DNA of 64,000 nt from Christensenella tenuis (GCF_014287795.1 NZ_JACOON010000006.1:124001-188000), one strand, 5' to 3'; counted from the first letter of the stretch, positions 9,281-18,789 are shown. Notes: a model not told the origin generated them from the sequence alone. Numbers and translations: made by a program.

Positions 9281-9935
9281 CGGTTTGGTTTATGATTTCC
9301 TTCCGTGAAATTATCTGCACTTTTCCATCCGCCAGCCGGAACACCACGTCCGCCTGCACCGCAATCTCTCGCGAATGGGAAACTACTACCATGCACTTAT
9401 TCAATTTCTTTGCGTTTTCTTTCAGCAGGCTCGTAATCTCCCGGGCCGTATCTTCGTCAAGGTTCCCCGTCGGTTCATCCGCAAGAATCACAGGGGCGTC
9501 CGACGCGAGGGCGCGGGCTATCGCCACGCGCTGCTGCTGGCCTCCTGACAGTTTCAAAACGTTCCGTTTCGCTTCTTCTTTGGTCAGCCCAACCTGTTTC
9601 AATATAGTAATCGGGTCTTTCTTCGCCGTCAGGCACACATTTTCCGCAGGGGTCATATAGTCGATCAGATTATAATTCTGGAATACAAACGCCACGCCGT
9701 TCCTGCGGAAGGCTTCAAGCCCAATATCCCGTAGTTCTTTTCCTTCAAACAGAACACTTCCTTCCGTCGGTACATCCAGCCCACCCATAAGGGACAGCAG
9801 CGTTGTTTTCCCGCTGCCCGACTGCCCGAGAATTGCATACATCCGCCCCCGCTCAAATTCCATGTCGATTCCCTTCAAAACCGGATTTCCCGGATGATAA
9901 GCGTACCATACATTTTTTAGTTCCATTATGCTCAT
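9267..9935 (-). CDS. ABC transporter ATPase, MacB/LolD type
   Basis: The 222-residue ATPase has Walker A GQSGSGKTT, Q-loop VFQNYNLID, signature LSGGQQQR, Walker B VILADEPTGNLD and switch His in VVSHS. These sequences place it in the MacB/LolD/FtsE group that drives FtsX-type permeases without transporting substrate through a channel. It is the last gene of the minus-strand operon that carries four such permeases, and it is the only ATPase there, so it probably serves all of them. Likely roles are extrusion or sensing of peptides or lipoproteins, or antimicrobial resistance. No adjacent regulator or precursor peptide was found. Confidence 0.9.
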   Translation of the reverse strand: MSIMELKNVWYAYHPGNPVLKGIDMEFERGRMYAILGQSGSGKTTLLSLMGGLDVPTEGSVLFEGKELRDIGLEAFRRNGVAFVFQNYNLIDYMTPAENVCLTAKKDPITILKQVGLTKEEAKRNVLKLSGGQQQRVAIARALASDAPVILADEPTGNLDEDTAREITSLLKENAKKLNKCMVVVSHSREIAVQADVVFRLADGKVQIISRKEIINQTVIAP

Positions 9936-9947
9936 TTCGTTTCCTCC

Positions 9948-11468
9948 TCAATTTGCAGTATTTAAAATATCCCTCGGTTTCATTTTCAGCACCTTCGCCG
10001 ACGCGATTCCCACAGATGCGGCGGTTGCCCCGCACATCAGCGCAACCGTAAGTACAAGATTCCCCGTTGTAACCGGGAACGCAAGCTCCGCTTTCTCTCC
10101 TGACGTTTTCTCAATCACGATTCCCCGGTATTGGTCGTCTACTACCGTATATTCGTCTTGACCGCTTCCCGGGTAAGACATATTTTGTATTGCATTTCCC
10201 ACCGTGCCGGATAACGCGCCCGCAAGAAGTGCCGCGCAGATCAGTCCGGCTACTGTTACTAAAAGAATTTCCAGCAATAGTTGCCCGAATATCTTTCCTT
10301 TCGTGATACCGTTCGCCATCAGGATACCGATCTCCCGTTTGCGTCCGCGGATCCACATCATGAGCAGGAGAGAAAGCACCAGTAAACAGCAAACGGCTGA
10401 CAAGATCACGATCACCGCCGAAAGCCCCTGCATCGTCTCAAGCGGCCCGGCCGACGCTTCATATGCGCTGCTGTCCGGCTCGATCATAAAGCGCGACATA
10501 TCCACACCTTCTATCTCAAGCGCGCGAATCTCCCCAATGATTCGATCCATCTCCAAGGGATCCTCTATAAAGATTGTCGCTTCCTTGTACTGGTCGAGAG
10601 GGAAATCTTTACCTTTGGCTATCGTCAGTAAATTCCATACAATCGTGTCGTCATCCACGAACACAAAATTTTCCGGATTTTGATCCTCATAGGTAAATTC
10701 CGATACCTCTTGCTTAAAGTTCAGATGATAGATGCCCACAATTTCCAATCCCCGCTCATCCAACAGCGGATACGGGCCGGACGGAACTGCAACGTCGGCT
10801 GCGCAAGCCCTAAAGGTGTCTCCCACGGAAAGCCCGCTTCGTTCCGCAACGATGTCCGAAATAAGCGCTTTCCCACTATCTTCGGGTGTAATGTGCCGTC
10901 CATCCGTAAGCTCGAACGCCCCGCTGCGGAAGTATTCATACAGGCTGCTGTCGTTCCCGCCAAAACAAAGCGGCGCCTTGCTGTAATAAGAACAGGCGTA
11001 ATACAAATTTCGGTTCATGTCCGGTAAATTCGAAATATCTCCCACTTCTTCTATCTCCATATGCCCTTGCTCTACTTCGCGCGCCCATTGCCCTTCCGTC
11101 ATTTTGAGATCTTCTGTGTATAACCACTCCGGAGATCTTTTGACAAAATAGTCCGTTACACCGTCGATTTCCATGATTTTCGTGAGCATCGCGTCGTTCA
11201 CAGTAGGGCCAATATAAACAGAAGCCACGCTTCCGTTTCCCATATCGATCGTTTCCCACAACCTCGGATCGTCCGGGTCTGCAATGTGCGTGATATACAG
11301 ACTTGTCCCCAGCGTTTCCCGGTATTCCCGCCCAGCGTTTGCCGCCGCATGCGATACCGCAAGCGCGCACAGCAGAAAGAGCGTGGAAACCAGCAGGACC
11401 GCAAACAGCAGCAATGTCCTCCCGCGTTTCCGCATAATATACAGTATGGCTCTTTTAACCGTTCCCAT
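9948..11468 (-). CDS. FtsX-type ABC transporter permease (fourth of four)
   Basis: The 506-residue protein begins with a conserved K-R-A-x-L-Y-x-x-R-K-x-G-R segment and one membrane helix. An extracytoplasmic domain of about 300 residues follows (residues 45-345), then three helices including LVLSLLLMMWIRGRKREIG, with a C-terminal KVLKMKPRDIL motif. This is the MacB-like FtsX fold. It lies 12 bases upstream of the ATPase gene and is paralogous to the three permeases further upstream. The ATG follows a GAGAGGTG ribosome site. Confidence 0.87.
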   Translation of the reverse strand: MGTVKRAILYIMRKRGRTLLLFAVLLVSTLFLLCALAVSHAAANAGREYRETLGTSLYITHIADPDDPRLWETIDMGNGSVASVYIGPTVNDAMLTKIMEIDGVTDYFVKRSPEWLYTEDLKMTEGQWAREVEQGHMEIEEVGDISNLPDMNRNLYYACSYYSKAPLCFGGNDSSLYEYFRSGAFELTDGRHITPEDSGKALISDIVAERSGLSVGDTFRACAADVAVPSGPYPLLDERGLEIVGIYHLNFKQEVSEFTYEDQNPENFVFVDDDTIVWNLLTIAKGKDFPLDQYKEATIFIEDPLEMDRIIGEIRALEIEGVDMSRFMIEPDSSAYEASAGPLETMQGLSAVIVILSAVCCLLVLSLLLMMWIRGRKREIGILMANGITKGKIFGQLLLEILLVTVAGLICAALLAGALSGTVGNAIQNMSYPGSGQDEYTVVDDQYRGIVIEKTSGEKAELAFPVTTGNLVLTVALMCGATAASVGIASAKVLKMKPRDILNTAN

Positions 11469-11489
11469 ATCCGCACCTCTCTCGCTGCT

Positions 11490-12992
11490 TTACAGGCGGG
11501 AATCTTCTGCGAAGCGCAGAAGGTTCCCCGGCTTTTCGCGGAATATTCCGCGAAAAGACAGGAAAACCGATAACGCCACGATGATAAAGCTGCATATCCC
11601 GATCACCAAAATGTCGGCGGCCGTGACCATATATACAAGCTCTGCTTTTTGTCCTCCGACAGGCTCCACCGTAAGGTTTTGTGCCTCGTTATAAAATACC
11701 TTGTATGTCTCGGTTACATTTTCGCGGTACATCAGGGACTCCGCCGCATCGCCCATCGGCTGCGCCGCGCAGGATGCCAGCACACACGCGAGTGCAAACG
11801 CAATCCCTATAATGATAAATCCTTCCAGCAGCAATTGCCGCAGTACGGCCTGCTTTCCAATCCCGACCGAAAGCAATATCCCGATCTCCCTCCGCCGTCC
11901 TTTAATCCATAAGTGAAACAAAAGATACTCTATCATCATACAGCTTCCCGCCGCGAAGACAGTCATAAATGTGCCCAGGGCTTTTACCGCTTCAACAGGT
12001 TTGACGAAAGCAAGGTAGCTCGTATCGTCCTTATCAATGGAAAGATACTGCCACGGCAGGTCGAGCTTTTTCACTTCCGCTATTACTGCATCCAGCTCCA
12101 GCGGCTCTTCCACGAAAAATGTAAGTGTCTCAAAGGTCTCAGATGCTCCGCCTGCGGCCTCTGCTATTTCTCCTACCGACTTGTTATCCGTCATGATAAA
12201 ATTTTCCGGCATATCCCATTCACTTGAATATTCGTTCGCCGCCTGTGTAAAGTTCACATCGAATATCCCTACGATTTCATATTCTTTCGGGCCAAAGGGC
12301 TGCAGCCCCGGTATAAGCCCATCCATATAATCCACATATGCCTGCGTGATCCCCGCTTCAAAGGTATCGCCTACCTGCAGCCCATTCAGACCGGCAACAT
12401 AGCTTGAGACGACCGCCTTCCATTCATCTCCCGGCTGTATATGCCGTCCTTCGCGCAGGCTCAGCGCGTTGTTCCGAAAAAACGGATTCAGCGAGCTGTC
12501 TGTATTTCCGATCAGCGGTGCAAAATTCCTGTACATTGTAACGGACTCTATCATATCGTCCCGGCCCTCATATTCCTCCGGATATGCGAGATAATCTTCA
12601 TGAGTGAGGATATGAAACCCCGGCTTCAGCTTCAAACTCGTATATTCCCAACTACTTTTACTTCCGTTATATGCAGATACTCCGGACACCTGCATCACTT
12701 GTCCCGCCATCTCGTCCGTCAGCTTTGCGGGATTGTTATATACGCGTCCCTCGTTCCCATCGCCGAGATTTACCGTGATCCACAGGGAATCGTCCTGCGT
12801 ATCCACAATAGCATTGAAACAAAAACTCGCCCCCATAGACCTGCGGATCTCATCCGCCGCATTTCCCGCCTCGGCAGTCAACATCGTGCCAATCAGCAGA
12901 AAAAAGCTCATCGTAAGCAGAATAAAGAAAAGCAGAATGTTCCTTCCCTTTTTCCTGGTTAAATACAGCAAAGAGCGCTTTAATATCGTCAT
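11490..12992 (-). CDS. FtsX-type ABC transporter permease (third of four)
   Basis: The protein has 500 residues and the same plan: N-terminal helix after KRSLLYLTRKKGRN, an extracytoplasmic domain at about 45-340, and three C-terminal helices with HLWIKGRRREIGILLSVG. The C-terminus (FREKPGNLLRF) is the most diverged of the four and lacks the MKPRDIL ending. Its ATG at 12992 overlaps the TGA of the truncated permease stub just upstream (ATGA), so it may be translated by coupling from that stub. Confidence 0.85.
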   Translation of the reverse strand: MTILKRSLLYLTRKKGRNILLFFILLTMSFFLLIGTMLTAEAGNAADEIRRSMGASFCFNAIVDTQDDSLWITVNLGDGNEGRVYNNPAKLTDEMAGQVMQVSGVSAYNGSKSSWEYTSLKLKPGFHILTHEDYLAYPEEYEGRDDMIESVTMYRNFAPLIGNTDSSLNPFFRNNALSLREGRHIQPGDEWKAVVSSYVAGLNGLQVGDTFEAGITQAYVDYMDGLIPGLQPFGPKEYEIVGIFDVNFTQAANEYSSEWDMPENFIMTDNKSVGEIAEAAGGASETFETLTFFVEEPLELDAVIAEVKKLDLPWQYLSIDKDDTSYLAFVKPVEAVKALGTFMTVFAAGSCMMIEYLLFHLWIKGRRREIGILLSVGIGKQAVLRQLLLEGFIIIGIAFALACVLASCAAQPMGDAAESLMYRENVTETYKVFYNEAQNLTVEPVGGQKAELVYMVTAADILVIGICSFIIVALSVFLSFRGIFREKPGNLLRFAEDSRL

Positions 12993-13141
12993 AATTCAAC
13001 GATTCTCCCCAAAAAAGATTTACCGGTACAAGCGCATCTCCATATCCCGAAGGCCGCCTGCGCGAAAAACACCAGCAACAGGATGATGCTCCGGCCTTTT
13101 TTGCGTGTGATGTATAACAGCGCGCGTTTCAGCGTCCCCAT
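12989..13141 (-). pseudogene. Truncated fifth FtsX permease (N-terminal stub)
   Basis: From ATG 13141 with a GAGAGGTG ribosome site, a 50-codon frame starts with MGTLKRALLYITRKKGRS and a short hydrophobic run, closely matching the N-termini of the flanking permeases. It then switches to unrelated sequence (FGIWRCACTGKS) and stops at 12989-12991, overlapping the next start codon as ATGA. The simplest reading is an internal deletion that removed nearly all of a fifth paralogue while keeping its start. The stub may still be translated and couple the next gene. Confidence 0.6.
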
Positions 13142-13157
13142 ATCCGCACCTCTCCTC

Positions 13158-14627
13158 TCACCGGGACGAAAGAATGTCTTTCGGTTTCATCTTCAACACC
13201 TTTGCCGACGCGATCCCAACCGACGCGGCGGCTACGCCCATACCCCCAAGAATAACCAAAACAACATCCCTTCCAGATACGGAGTAGGCAAGGTCTATTT
13301 TTTCCACCGCCGTTTTCCGGATGACGTGTCCTTCCAGCGGAACATAATCAACGATATATTCTGCTTCCCTATTGCGCGGTGAAAACAACTCTTGAACGGC
13401 CTCTCCCGCTGTGTCCGCCGTTGCGGCAGATACGCACCCAGCCCCTGCGAAAGCGACGGTGGCAAGCAGCAGCGCTTCGATCAGCAACTGTCCGAATATT
13501 TTCTTTTTTGCAATGCCAACTGCAAGCAGCAGCCCCATTTCATGCTTCCTGCTTTGCATCCACGCGGTAAGCAGCAAGCCACCCGCCGCTGCAGCTCCTC
13601 CTGCCAGAATCACGATAAGTAAGACCGAAAGGCCGCTCATCATATTCAGCGGTTCCGCTACCGCGCGGTATGCCGTGTCGTCCTTCTTCATCCGGAAATA
13701 CGCGGGATCCATCCAATTGATCTCCCCCACCCGTTCCATCGTTTCTTCCAGCCGCGCAGGGTCGTCTACAAAAAATACCGTCTTGGAATAAATGGGTTCT
13801 GTCCGCCCGTAATACTTGTCGTATAACGAATTCGCTTGCGTAACGGTAGCGGCGTCCGTGAAAATAAAATTGCCCGCGTACCAGTCTTCTATCATATTTT
13901 CATCCAGCTTTTGTGATGCGTTGACTCGGAAAATCCCCGCGATCTCCAGCGGAAATGGCTCCCCCAGCCTGCGGTCGTTTTCCATATCCCAAGTTACGAG
14001 GGCCTCTCTGCACTCAAACGTAAATGTGTCCCCGATCCAAAGCCCGTTCCGTTCCGCCATCTCCTCCGATATCAAAGCCTTCCCGCGGCTATCCGGTGTC
14101 AGGTGGGTTCCCGCCGTCAGGGTAAACGCTTCCGTGCGGAAAAACCTGTGCCGCTCGCTATTGCGTACCCCAAACAAGGAAAACGTCCTGTACAGGAAAA
14201 GGGTTTCCTGCCTGTTCCTGTCCTCCCCGCCGTCAGAACCGAACAGGTTCGCGTAATGGAGTCCCTTGCCCGGATTCAAATCCTCTGTGTAAACGGGCAT
14301 ATCCTGCTCTGTTTCGTAACCGCTCACGCCTTCCGTTTCCAGCACTTCCGCAATTTTTTCATCTGTAAGCGCCGGCCCAGTATACGTATAAACGCTGCCG
14401 CCAGCAGCTTCCTTTACTTCCCATAAATCCGCCGCTTCTTTATTCATAAAGGTAGATACCGTAAAGCTGCTCCCAAGCGTTTTCCGGTATTCCTCTGCCG
14501 CCTGCGCCGCGCTGCGCTGAACGGACAATCCCACAAGGGAAAACGCGGACGCGGCGAAAAAAACCAGAAGCAGTATAACGCTTCGGCCCCTGTTGCGCGT
14601 AACATATAAGAAAGCCCGTTTCCACAT
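13158..14627 (-). CDS. FtsX-type ABC transporter permease (second of four)
   Basis: The 489-residue paralogue begins MWKRAFLYVTRNRGRS, has an extracytoplasmic domain and three C-terminal helices with LLTAWMQSRKHEMGLLLAVG, and ends KVLKMKPKDILSSR. ATG 14627 is preferred to the in-frame GTG 14633 because the GGAGA site is nine bases from the ATG but only three from the GTG. It follows the first permease after a short gap and belongs to the same operon. Confidence 0.85.
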   Translation of the reverse strand: MWKRAFLYVTRNRGRSVILLLVFFAASAFSLVGLSVQRSAAQAAEEYRKTLGSSFTVSTFMNKEAADLWEVKEAAGGSVYTYTGPALTDEKIAEVLETEGVSGYETEQDMPVYTEDLNPGKGLHYANLFGSDGGEDRNRQETLFLYRTFSLFGVRNSERHRFFRTEAFTLTAGTHLTPDSRGKALISEEMAERNGLWIGDTFTFECREALVTWDMENDRRLGEPFPLEIAGIFRVNASQKLDENMIEDWYAGNFIFTDAATVTQANSLYDKYYGRTEPIYSKTVFFVDDPARLEETMERVGEINWMDPAYFRMKKDDTAYRAVAEPLNMMSGLSVLLIVILAGGAAAAGGLLLTAWMQSRKHEMGLLLAVGIAKKKIFGQLLIEALLLATVAFAGAGCVSAATADTAGEAVQELFSPRNREAEYIVDYVPLEGHVIRKTAVEKIDLAYSVSGRDVVLVILGGMGVAAASVGIASAKVLKMKPKDILSSR

Positions 14628-14641
14628 GTCCACCGTCTCCC

Positions 14642-16015
14642 CTAGCTCATGGAAGAAAGAATATCCCTCGGTTTCATGCGGATAATTAAAATAGAGGAAA
14701 GTCCCACAGCAGCCACCACCGCCAACATTCCATAAAAAACGACTTCCGCAAATTCCCCCGGCCCTACCGTAATCTCTATGGCGTCCGCTGCTTCCGAGGA
14801 ATAATCTACTTCCACCGGGTCTTCCATTAGGGCCGACAGCCCCGTTCCTCCGCCCTGTCCTATGCTCTCCGTTTCTTCAAGGCGGGGTATCAGCAGATTC
14901 CCCGCTCCTTGCGCGAGGGGGCCTGCCACGATTCCCGCAAGGCAAAACGCCGCAGCGGCAATCAGGATACATTCAAGCAGCAACTGTCCAACAATCCCGG
15001 CCTTCCGGATTCCGATGGAAAGATAGACGCCGATCTCATGCATCCGGTCACGTATGTGCATAATGAGGATCAGGGAAAGCAGGGCTACGCTGACTGCAAG
15101 GATCACCAGCACGATCATCATCGTAAAGCCGCCCATTTTTTCCAGCGGGCGTATGGAATCCTGGTAGGCCTTGTCGTTCACTGCCACTTCCAGTCCATCC
15201 CAGTTCACCCCGCCGATCTCCTGCGCCCGCGCGATCAGGCTGCCCAACTCCTGTGGATCGCGCGCAAAGAAGGCCGCGCCATACCGGTAGCATTGGACTG
15301 GCTGGCCCGTGACCGCTTCCAGCACAGCGCGGCCTGATTTTGTATCCGTAAAAATGAAATTATCCGGAATATCACACTCGGCGGGTATCCCGCTTCCCGA
15401 TCCCTGTTCCGTTTCCACGCGGAACAGGCCTGCGATCTCATAGGGAAAAGACTGCCCCACCGCGTCCGTTTCTATCCCCGCCGTATTCTCCGTAATTTCC
15501 GCGGTGAACGAATCTCCCACCGAAAGGCCGTTTGTTTCCGCGAACGTTTCGGACACCACTGCCTTCCGCTCGTCTCCCGGAGCGATATGCCTTCCCTCCG
15601 TAAGCACGAACGCTTTCGTAACGAAATACTCGTGCAGGCTGCTGTCCGTATTGCTCAAAAAGCGCGCCATCTGCGCCTTTTCATCCCCGTCCGAAGTGAA
15701 ACGCCCGGGTGTGAGCACGAGGCCGTCTTCTACGTTCAGGTATAAAATATCCATCCCGTTATATCCTTTGATTCCGTCAAAGGCCGCGATTTCACCCACC
15801 AGCGCATCCGTCACCCGCTGCCCGGTCAAATTTTCTTCGATCTTAAAATATCCGCCCAGAGTTTCGCGCAGGGAAGCCGCCGCGCGTTCCGACGCGTTTC
15901 CCACCGCAAATCCGGTCAGTACCAGCGCCGCGATGGTAAACAGTACGGCCAGAAACAAAATGCTTTTTCCTTTTTTGCGCGTAATATACAAAAAGGCCCG
16001 CTTCGTAAGCGGCAT
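14642..16015 (-). CDS. FtsX-type ABC transporter permease (first of four)
   Basis: The 457-residue protein starts MPLTKRAFLYITRKKGKS and has a shorter extracytoplasmic domain than its paralogues. It carries LILIMHIRDRMHEIGVYLSIG and ends IIRMKPRDILSSMS. The frame is open to 16141, but ATG 16015 has an AGAGGTG site six bases upstream and the longer form would run through the promoter at 16113-16141. It is the promoter-proximal gene of the operon. Confidence 0.85.
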   Translation of the reverse strand: MPLTKRAFLYITRKKGKSILFLAVLFTIAALVLTGFAVGNASERAAASLRETLGGYFKIEENLTGQRVTDALVGEIAAFDGIKGYNGMDILYLNVEDGLVLTPGRFTSDGDEKAQMARFLSNTDSSLHEYFVTKAFVLTEGRHIAPGDERKAVVSETFAETNGLSVGDSFTAEITENTAGIETDAVGQSFPYEIAGLFRVETEQGSGSGIPAECDIPDNFIFTDTKSGRAVLEAVTGQPVQCYRYGAAFFARDPQELGSLIARAQEIGGVNWDGLEVAVNDKAYQDSIRPLEKMGGFTMMIVLVILAVSVALLSLILIMHIRDRMHEIGVYLSIGIRKAGIVGQLLLECILIAAAAFCLAGIVAGPLAQGAGNLLIPRLEETESIGQGGGTGLSALMEDPVEVDYSSEAADAIEITVGPGEFAEVVFYGMLAVVAAVGLSSILIIRMKPRDILSSMS

Positions 16016-16112
16016 AACCATCACCTCTTTATATAATTGAACATGATTGATACAGGCTAAGAGAGTTCTCCACTGAAGATGTCTTTTCTGAAATACTTTA
16101 TTTCCTATATTA

Positions 16113-16141
16113 ATTATAAGAGCATCCTTCAAAATATGCAA
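16113..16141 (-). promoter_or_regulatory. Promoter of the ABC/FtsX operon
   Basis: On the minus strand TTGCAT (16136-16141), a 17-bp spacer and TATAAT (16113-16118) make a near-consensus sigma-A promoter about 100 bases upstream of ATG 16015. Confidence 0.75.
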
Positions 16142-16219
16142 TGATTTTACAAGATAACGGCATTGCCCGCGCGTATGATTAAATCAGGTATGTTTCATTT
16201 TTAAATTGGAGGCGGGAAC

Positions 16220-18247
16220 ATGAAACTCGGTATTGGAATCGATACGGGGGGCACCTATACGGACGCCGTTATTTACGATTTTAATTCCAAAAAAATTTTA
16301 GCCGCGGCAAAAGCCCTGACTACAAAAGAAGACCTTTCCGTTGGAATTGAAAATGCAATGGGCGGCCTTGACAGCAAATATTTCGATCAGGTGAGCTTTG
16401 TCTCCCTGTCTACGACGCTTGCGACAAACGCGTGCATCGAGAATAAGGGCGGCCGCGCAAAACTTTTGTTTTTGGGTGTAGAAAAACGCGTGTTGGACTG
16501 GGTCGGGGAGGACTACGGCCTGCACGCGGGCGACGAAATTTATTGTTGTGAACACAAAAGCCGGTACGACGGCGAGATCACGGACCAGCCCGACTGGCCT
16601 TTGCTTTTGGAAGACACCCGGAAATGGCTGCGCGACGCGGACGGCCTTGGTATTGTGGAACTATATGCCATGAAAAACGGAGCGGTCTTTGAGCGGAAAG
16701 CCAAACAGATTTTTTCGGATCAATACGCTTTTCCCATCGTCTGCGGCCACGAGCTTTTCTCTGAATTGAATTCTTTGCAGCGCGGGGCAAGCACCCTTTT
16801 GAATGCAAAGCTTGTCCCGGTCATCCAGGAATTTCTTGCGGCCATTAAAACAGTTCTCGCTAAAAAGGGCATAACCGCACCTGTGGTCATCGTACGCAGC
16901 GACGGGACGTTAATGTCCGAAGAATTTTCCCGCCTCCGCCCGGTGGAGACGATTCTCTGCGGGCCGGCGGCAAGCGTACTTGGCGGTGTTCAGCTTGCCG
17001 ATGAACAGAACAGTATGATTATCGATATGGGCGGCACGACGACAGATATTTCCCTCGTGAAAGACGGCGCGCCCGTGCGTGTGAAAGACGGCGTTTCCAT
17101 TGGCAAATGGCGGACGTTTGTCAAAGGCGTATTTATCGATACGTTCGGCCTTGGCGGTGACAGCGCGGTGCGCCTCGGCGATTCCGGCCTGATGGTCGAT
17201 ACGCGGCGCGTTACGCCCATGTGCGTGGCGTCAAAGCGCTGGCCCAATATAACAGGAGACCTTCGGGCGCTGCTGGAATCAAACCGCGTCCATGCGACGC
17301 TTCCCCTGCACGAATTTTTTTATCTCGTGCGGGATATTCCGGATCCGGCGAATTACTCCGAAAACGAGCTCGCTTTTTGCGCGGCACTCCGCGAGCGACC
17401 TCTTTTGATGACGGAAGCGACGGAGGCAACGGGCCTTGACGTATATACCCTCAATACAGAACGTCTCGAGCGCGAAGGCATTGTCATGCGGTGCGGCCTT
17501 ACCCCCACTGACATCATGCACATCAAAGGCGATTTCAGCGAGTATGACGCGCAGGCCTCACGGCTGGCGGCGCAATTCGTTATAAAAAGCCTGTACGCGC
17601 ACGCGGACGATACATGCAGCATGGAAGAGTTTTGCGAGATGGTGTATGACCTCGTGAAAAAGAAGCTCTACCAAAACATCGTGCGGATTTTGCTCCAGGA
17701 TAAATTTTCCCAGATCAAAAAGGATGGCCTTTCAGGGCAACTGGAAATGCTGATTTCCGAAAGCTGGGAAATCAACAAACGCGCGCATGATACAGGATAC
17801 ACCGATTTTGATTTTTCAACCAATGCGACGTTGGTCGGCATCGGCGCGCCCACGCACATTTTCCTTCCAGACGTAGCAAAAGCCCTTGGCACAAAGTGTG
17901 TGATCCCGGAAAACGCCGGAGTGGCAAACGCCATCGGCGCAATTGTGGGCAGTGTATCCGCAACCGCAACCATCGAAGTCCGCCCGAACCATACTCCGGG
18001 TGGAATTGAAGATTATACCGTGCTTGGCACGGAGAAAAACACAACGGTGGACGAACTCGAGGAAGCTGTGCAAATCGCTTCGGAAGAGGCGGCCGCGGCC
18101 GCAAAGGCCGAGGCGCGCAGGCGCGGCGTTCTGGGCAAGGTGGATATCCACGTGGAAGTTATGAATCATTCCAGTACACTCAAAGGCAATATGACCTTTG
18201 ACCTTGGCACCACCGTCACCGCCACCGCGAGTGGAAAAATTGCATAG
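16220..18247 (+). CDS. Hydantoinase/oxoprolinase family ATPase-like protein
   Basis: The 675-residue protein starts GIDTGGTYTDAVIYD, the phosphate-1 motif of Hydant_A_N. It continues with GPAASVLGG, IIDMGGTTTDISLV (phosphate-2) and TFGLGGDSAVRL, and a second half that keeps the ASKHA fold. Known relatives hydrolyse hydantoins or 5-oxoproline with ATP, or form acetone/acetophenone carboxylase subunits; many clostridial copies have no assigned substrate. No hydantoinase B partner gene adjoins it. The next gene is a UroD-type methyltransferase, but a strong terminator at 18267 and 600 bp separate them. The start has a GGAGGCGGG site and the stop is followed by that terminator. Confidence 0.8.
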   Translation: MKLGIGIDTGGTYTDAVIYDFNSKKILAAAKALTTKEDLSVGIENAMGGLDSKYFDQVSFVSLSTTLATNACIENKGGRAKLLFLGVEKRVLDWVGEDYGLHAGDEIYCCEHKSRYDGEITDQPDWPLLLEDTRKWLRDADGLGIVELYAMKNGAVFERKAKQIFSDQYAFPIVCGHELFSELNSLQRGASTLLNAKLVPVIQEFLAAIKTVLAKKGITAPVVIVRSDGTLMSEEFSRLRPVETILCGPAASVLGGVQLADEQNSMIIDMGGTTTDISLVKDGAPVRVKDGVSIGKWRTFVKGVFIDTFGLGGDSAVRLGDSGLMVDTRRVTPMCVASKRWPNITGDLRALLESNRVHATLPLHEFFYLVRDIPDPANYSENELAFCAALRERPLLMTEATEATGLDVYTLNTERLEREGIVMRCGLTPTDIMHIKGDFSEYDAQASRLAAQFVIKSLYAHADDTCSMEEFCEMVYDLVKKKLYQNIVRILLQDKFSQIKKDGLSGQLEMLISESWEINKRAHDTGYTDFDFSTNATLVGIGAPTHIFLPDVAKALGTKCVIPENAGVANAIGAIVGSVSATATIEVRPNHTPGGIEDYTVLGTEKNTTVDELEEAVQIASEEAAAAAKAEARRRGVLGKVDIHVEVMNHSSTLKGNMTFDLGTTVTATASGKIA

Positions 18248-18266
18248 CTTTATTTACCGTACTGTC

Positions 18267-18294
18267 GGCCGCCGGAATTCCGGCGGCCTTTTTT
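18267..18294 (+). terminator. Intrinsic terminator of the hydantoinase-family gene
   Basis: A 22-bp perfect palindrome (GGCCGCCGG, AATT, CCGGCGGCC) is followed by TTTTTT, 19 bases after the stop codon. Confidence 0.9.
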
Positions 18295-18551
18295 CATAGG
18301 TTCTCAGGAAGGCAAAAGCGGCGCGCTCCAAAGCCTTTCTGCCAGACGGCGCTAACTTGCCGCGCCATACGGTTAAAATTCTTGTGCTTTTGTTTTTTGG
18401 GGACAGCGGGTTAGAAAAAGGAGGAAAGCAATCCCAAAAGGATACGCTCCGTCACCGCCCATGAAAACAGGTTCCGGGCCGGAAGGCCGCAGCTCCGTCC
18501 CCTGAAAAGGCGGGAGTGCATGCGGCCATTTTCCTATAAATGGCTCTCTGA

Positions 18552-18592
18552 AAGCAAAAAGCGGCAAATCAGCCGTTTTTGCTTATTTTTTT
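18552..18592 (+). terminator. Intrinsic terminator inside the 18.3-18.85 kb gap
   Basis: A 13-14-bp stem (AAGCAAAAAGCGGC against GCCGTTTTTGCTT) with a six-base loop is followed by ATTTTTTT. It lies directly upstream of the first dyad and isolates the methyltransferase promoter region. Confidence 0.75.
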
Positions 18593-18606
18593 ACAAAAAA
18601 AACTCT

Positions 18607-18645
18607 TATTTTACTATAGTAGACATGATCTACTATAGTAAAATA
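18607..18645. promoter_or_regulatory. Large perfect inverted repeat, operator-like
   Basis: Two 17-bp arms (TATTTTACTATAGTAGA and its exact complement) flank CATGA. The centre TAGACATGATCTA matches 11 of 13 bases of the dyad at 18790-18802. A possible -35 TTTACA with -10 TACTAT overlaps it. No T-run follows, so a repressor or activator site is likelier than a terminator. Confidence 0.65.
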
Positions 18646-18758
18646 GAGGCATCGAAAATAACACCCTGGAGCGTGGGCCTAACTCTCCCACGTCCGCAGA
18701 AAAGGACGGGCATTTGCCTGTCCTTCCTGCTTTCCCGGGGATTTGGCGCGGTGCAAAT

Positions 18759-18787
18759 TTGTACAAAAAATATTTCAATATTACAAT
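18759..18787 (+). promoter_or_regulatory. Promoter of the UroD-type methyltransferase gene
   Basis: TTGTAC (18759-18764), a 17-bp spacer and TACAAT (18782-18787). The dyad TAGACATAGTCTA begins three bases after the -10 box, the usual position for a repressor site over the start of transcription. Confidence 0.65.
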
Positions 18788-18789
18788 AT

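Noticed and set aside
16938..17050. Acetone carboxylase or hydantoinase operon
   Set aside because: Only the A-type subunit is present; the B-type partner gene and other subunits are absent.
18295..18550. Riboswitch upstream of the methyltransferase gene
   Set aside because: No B12 box, THF, ZTP or other recognisable core could be found on either strand.
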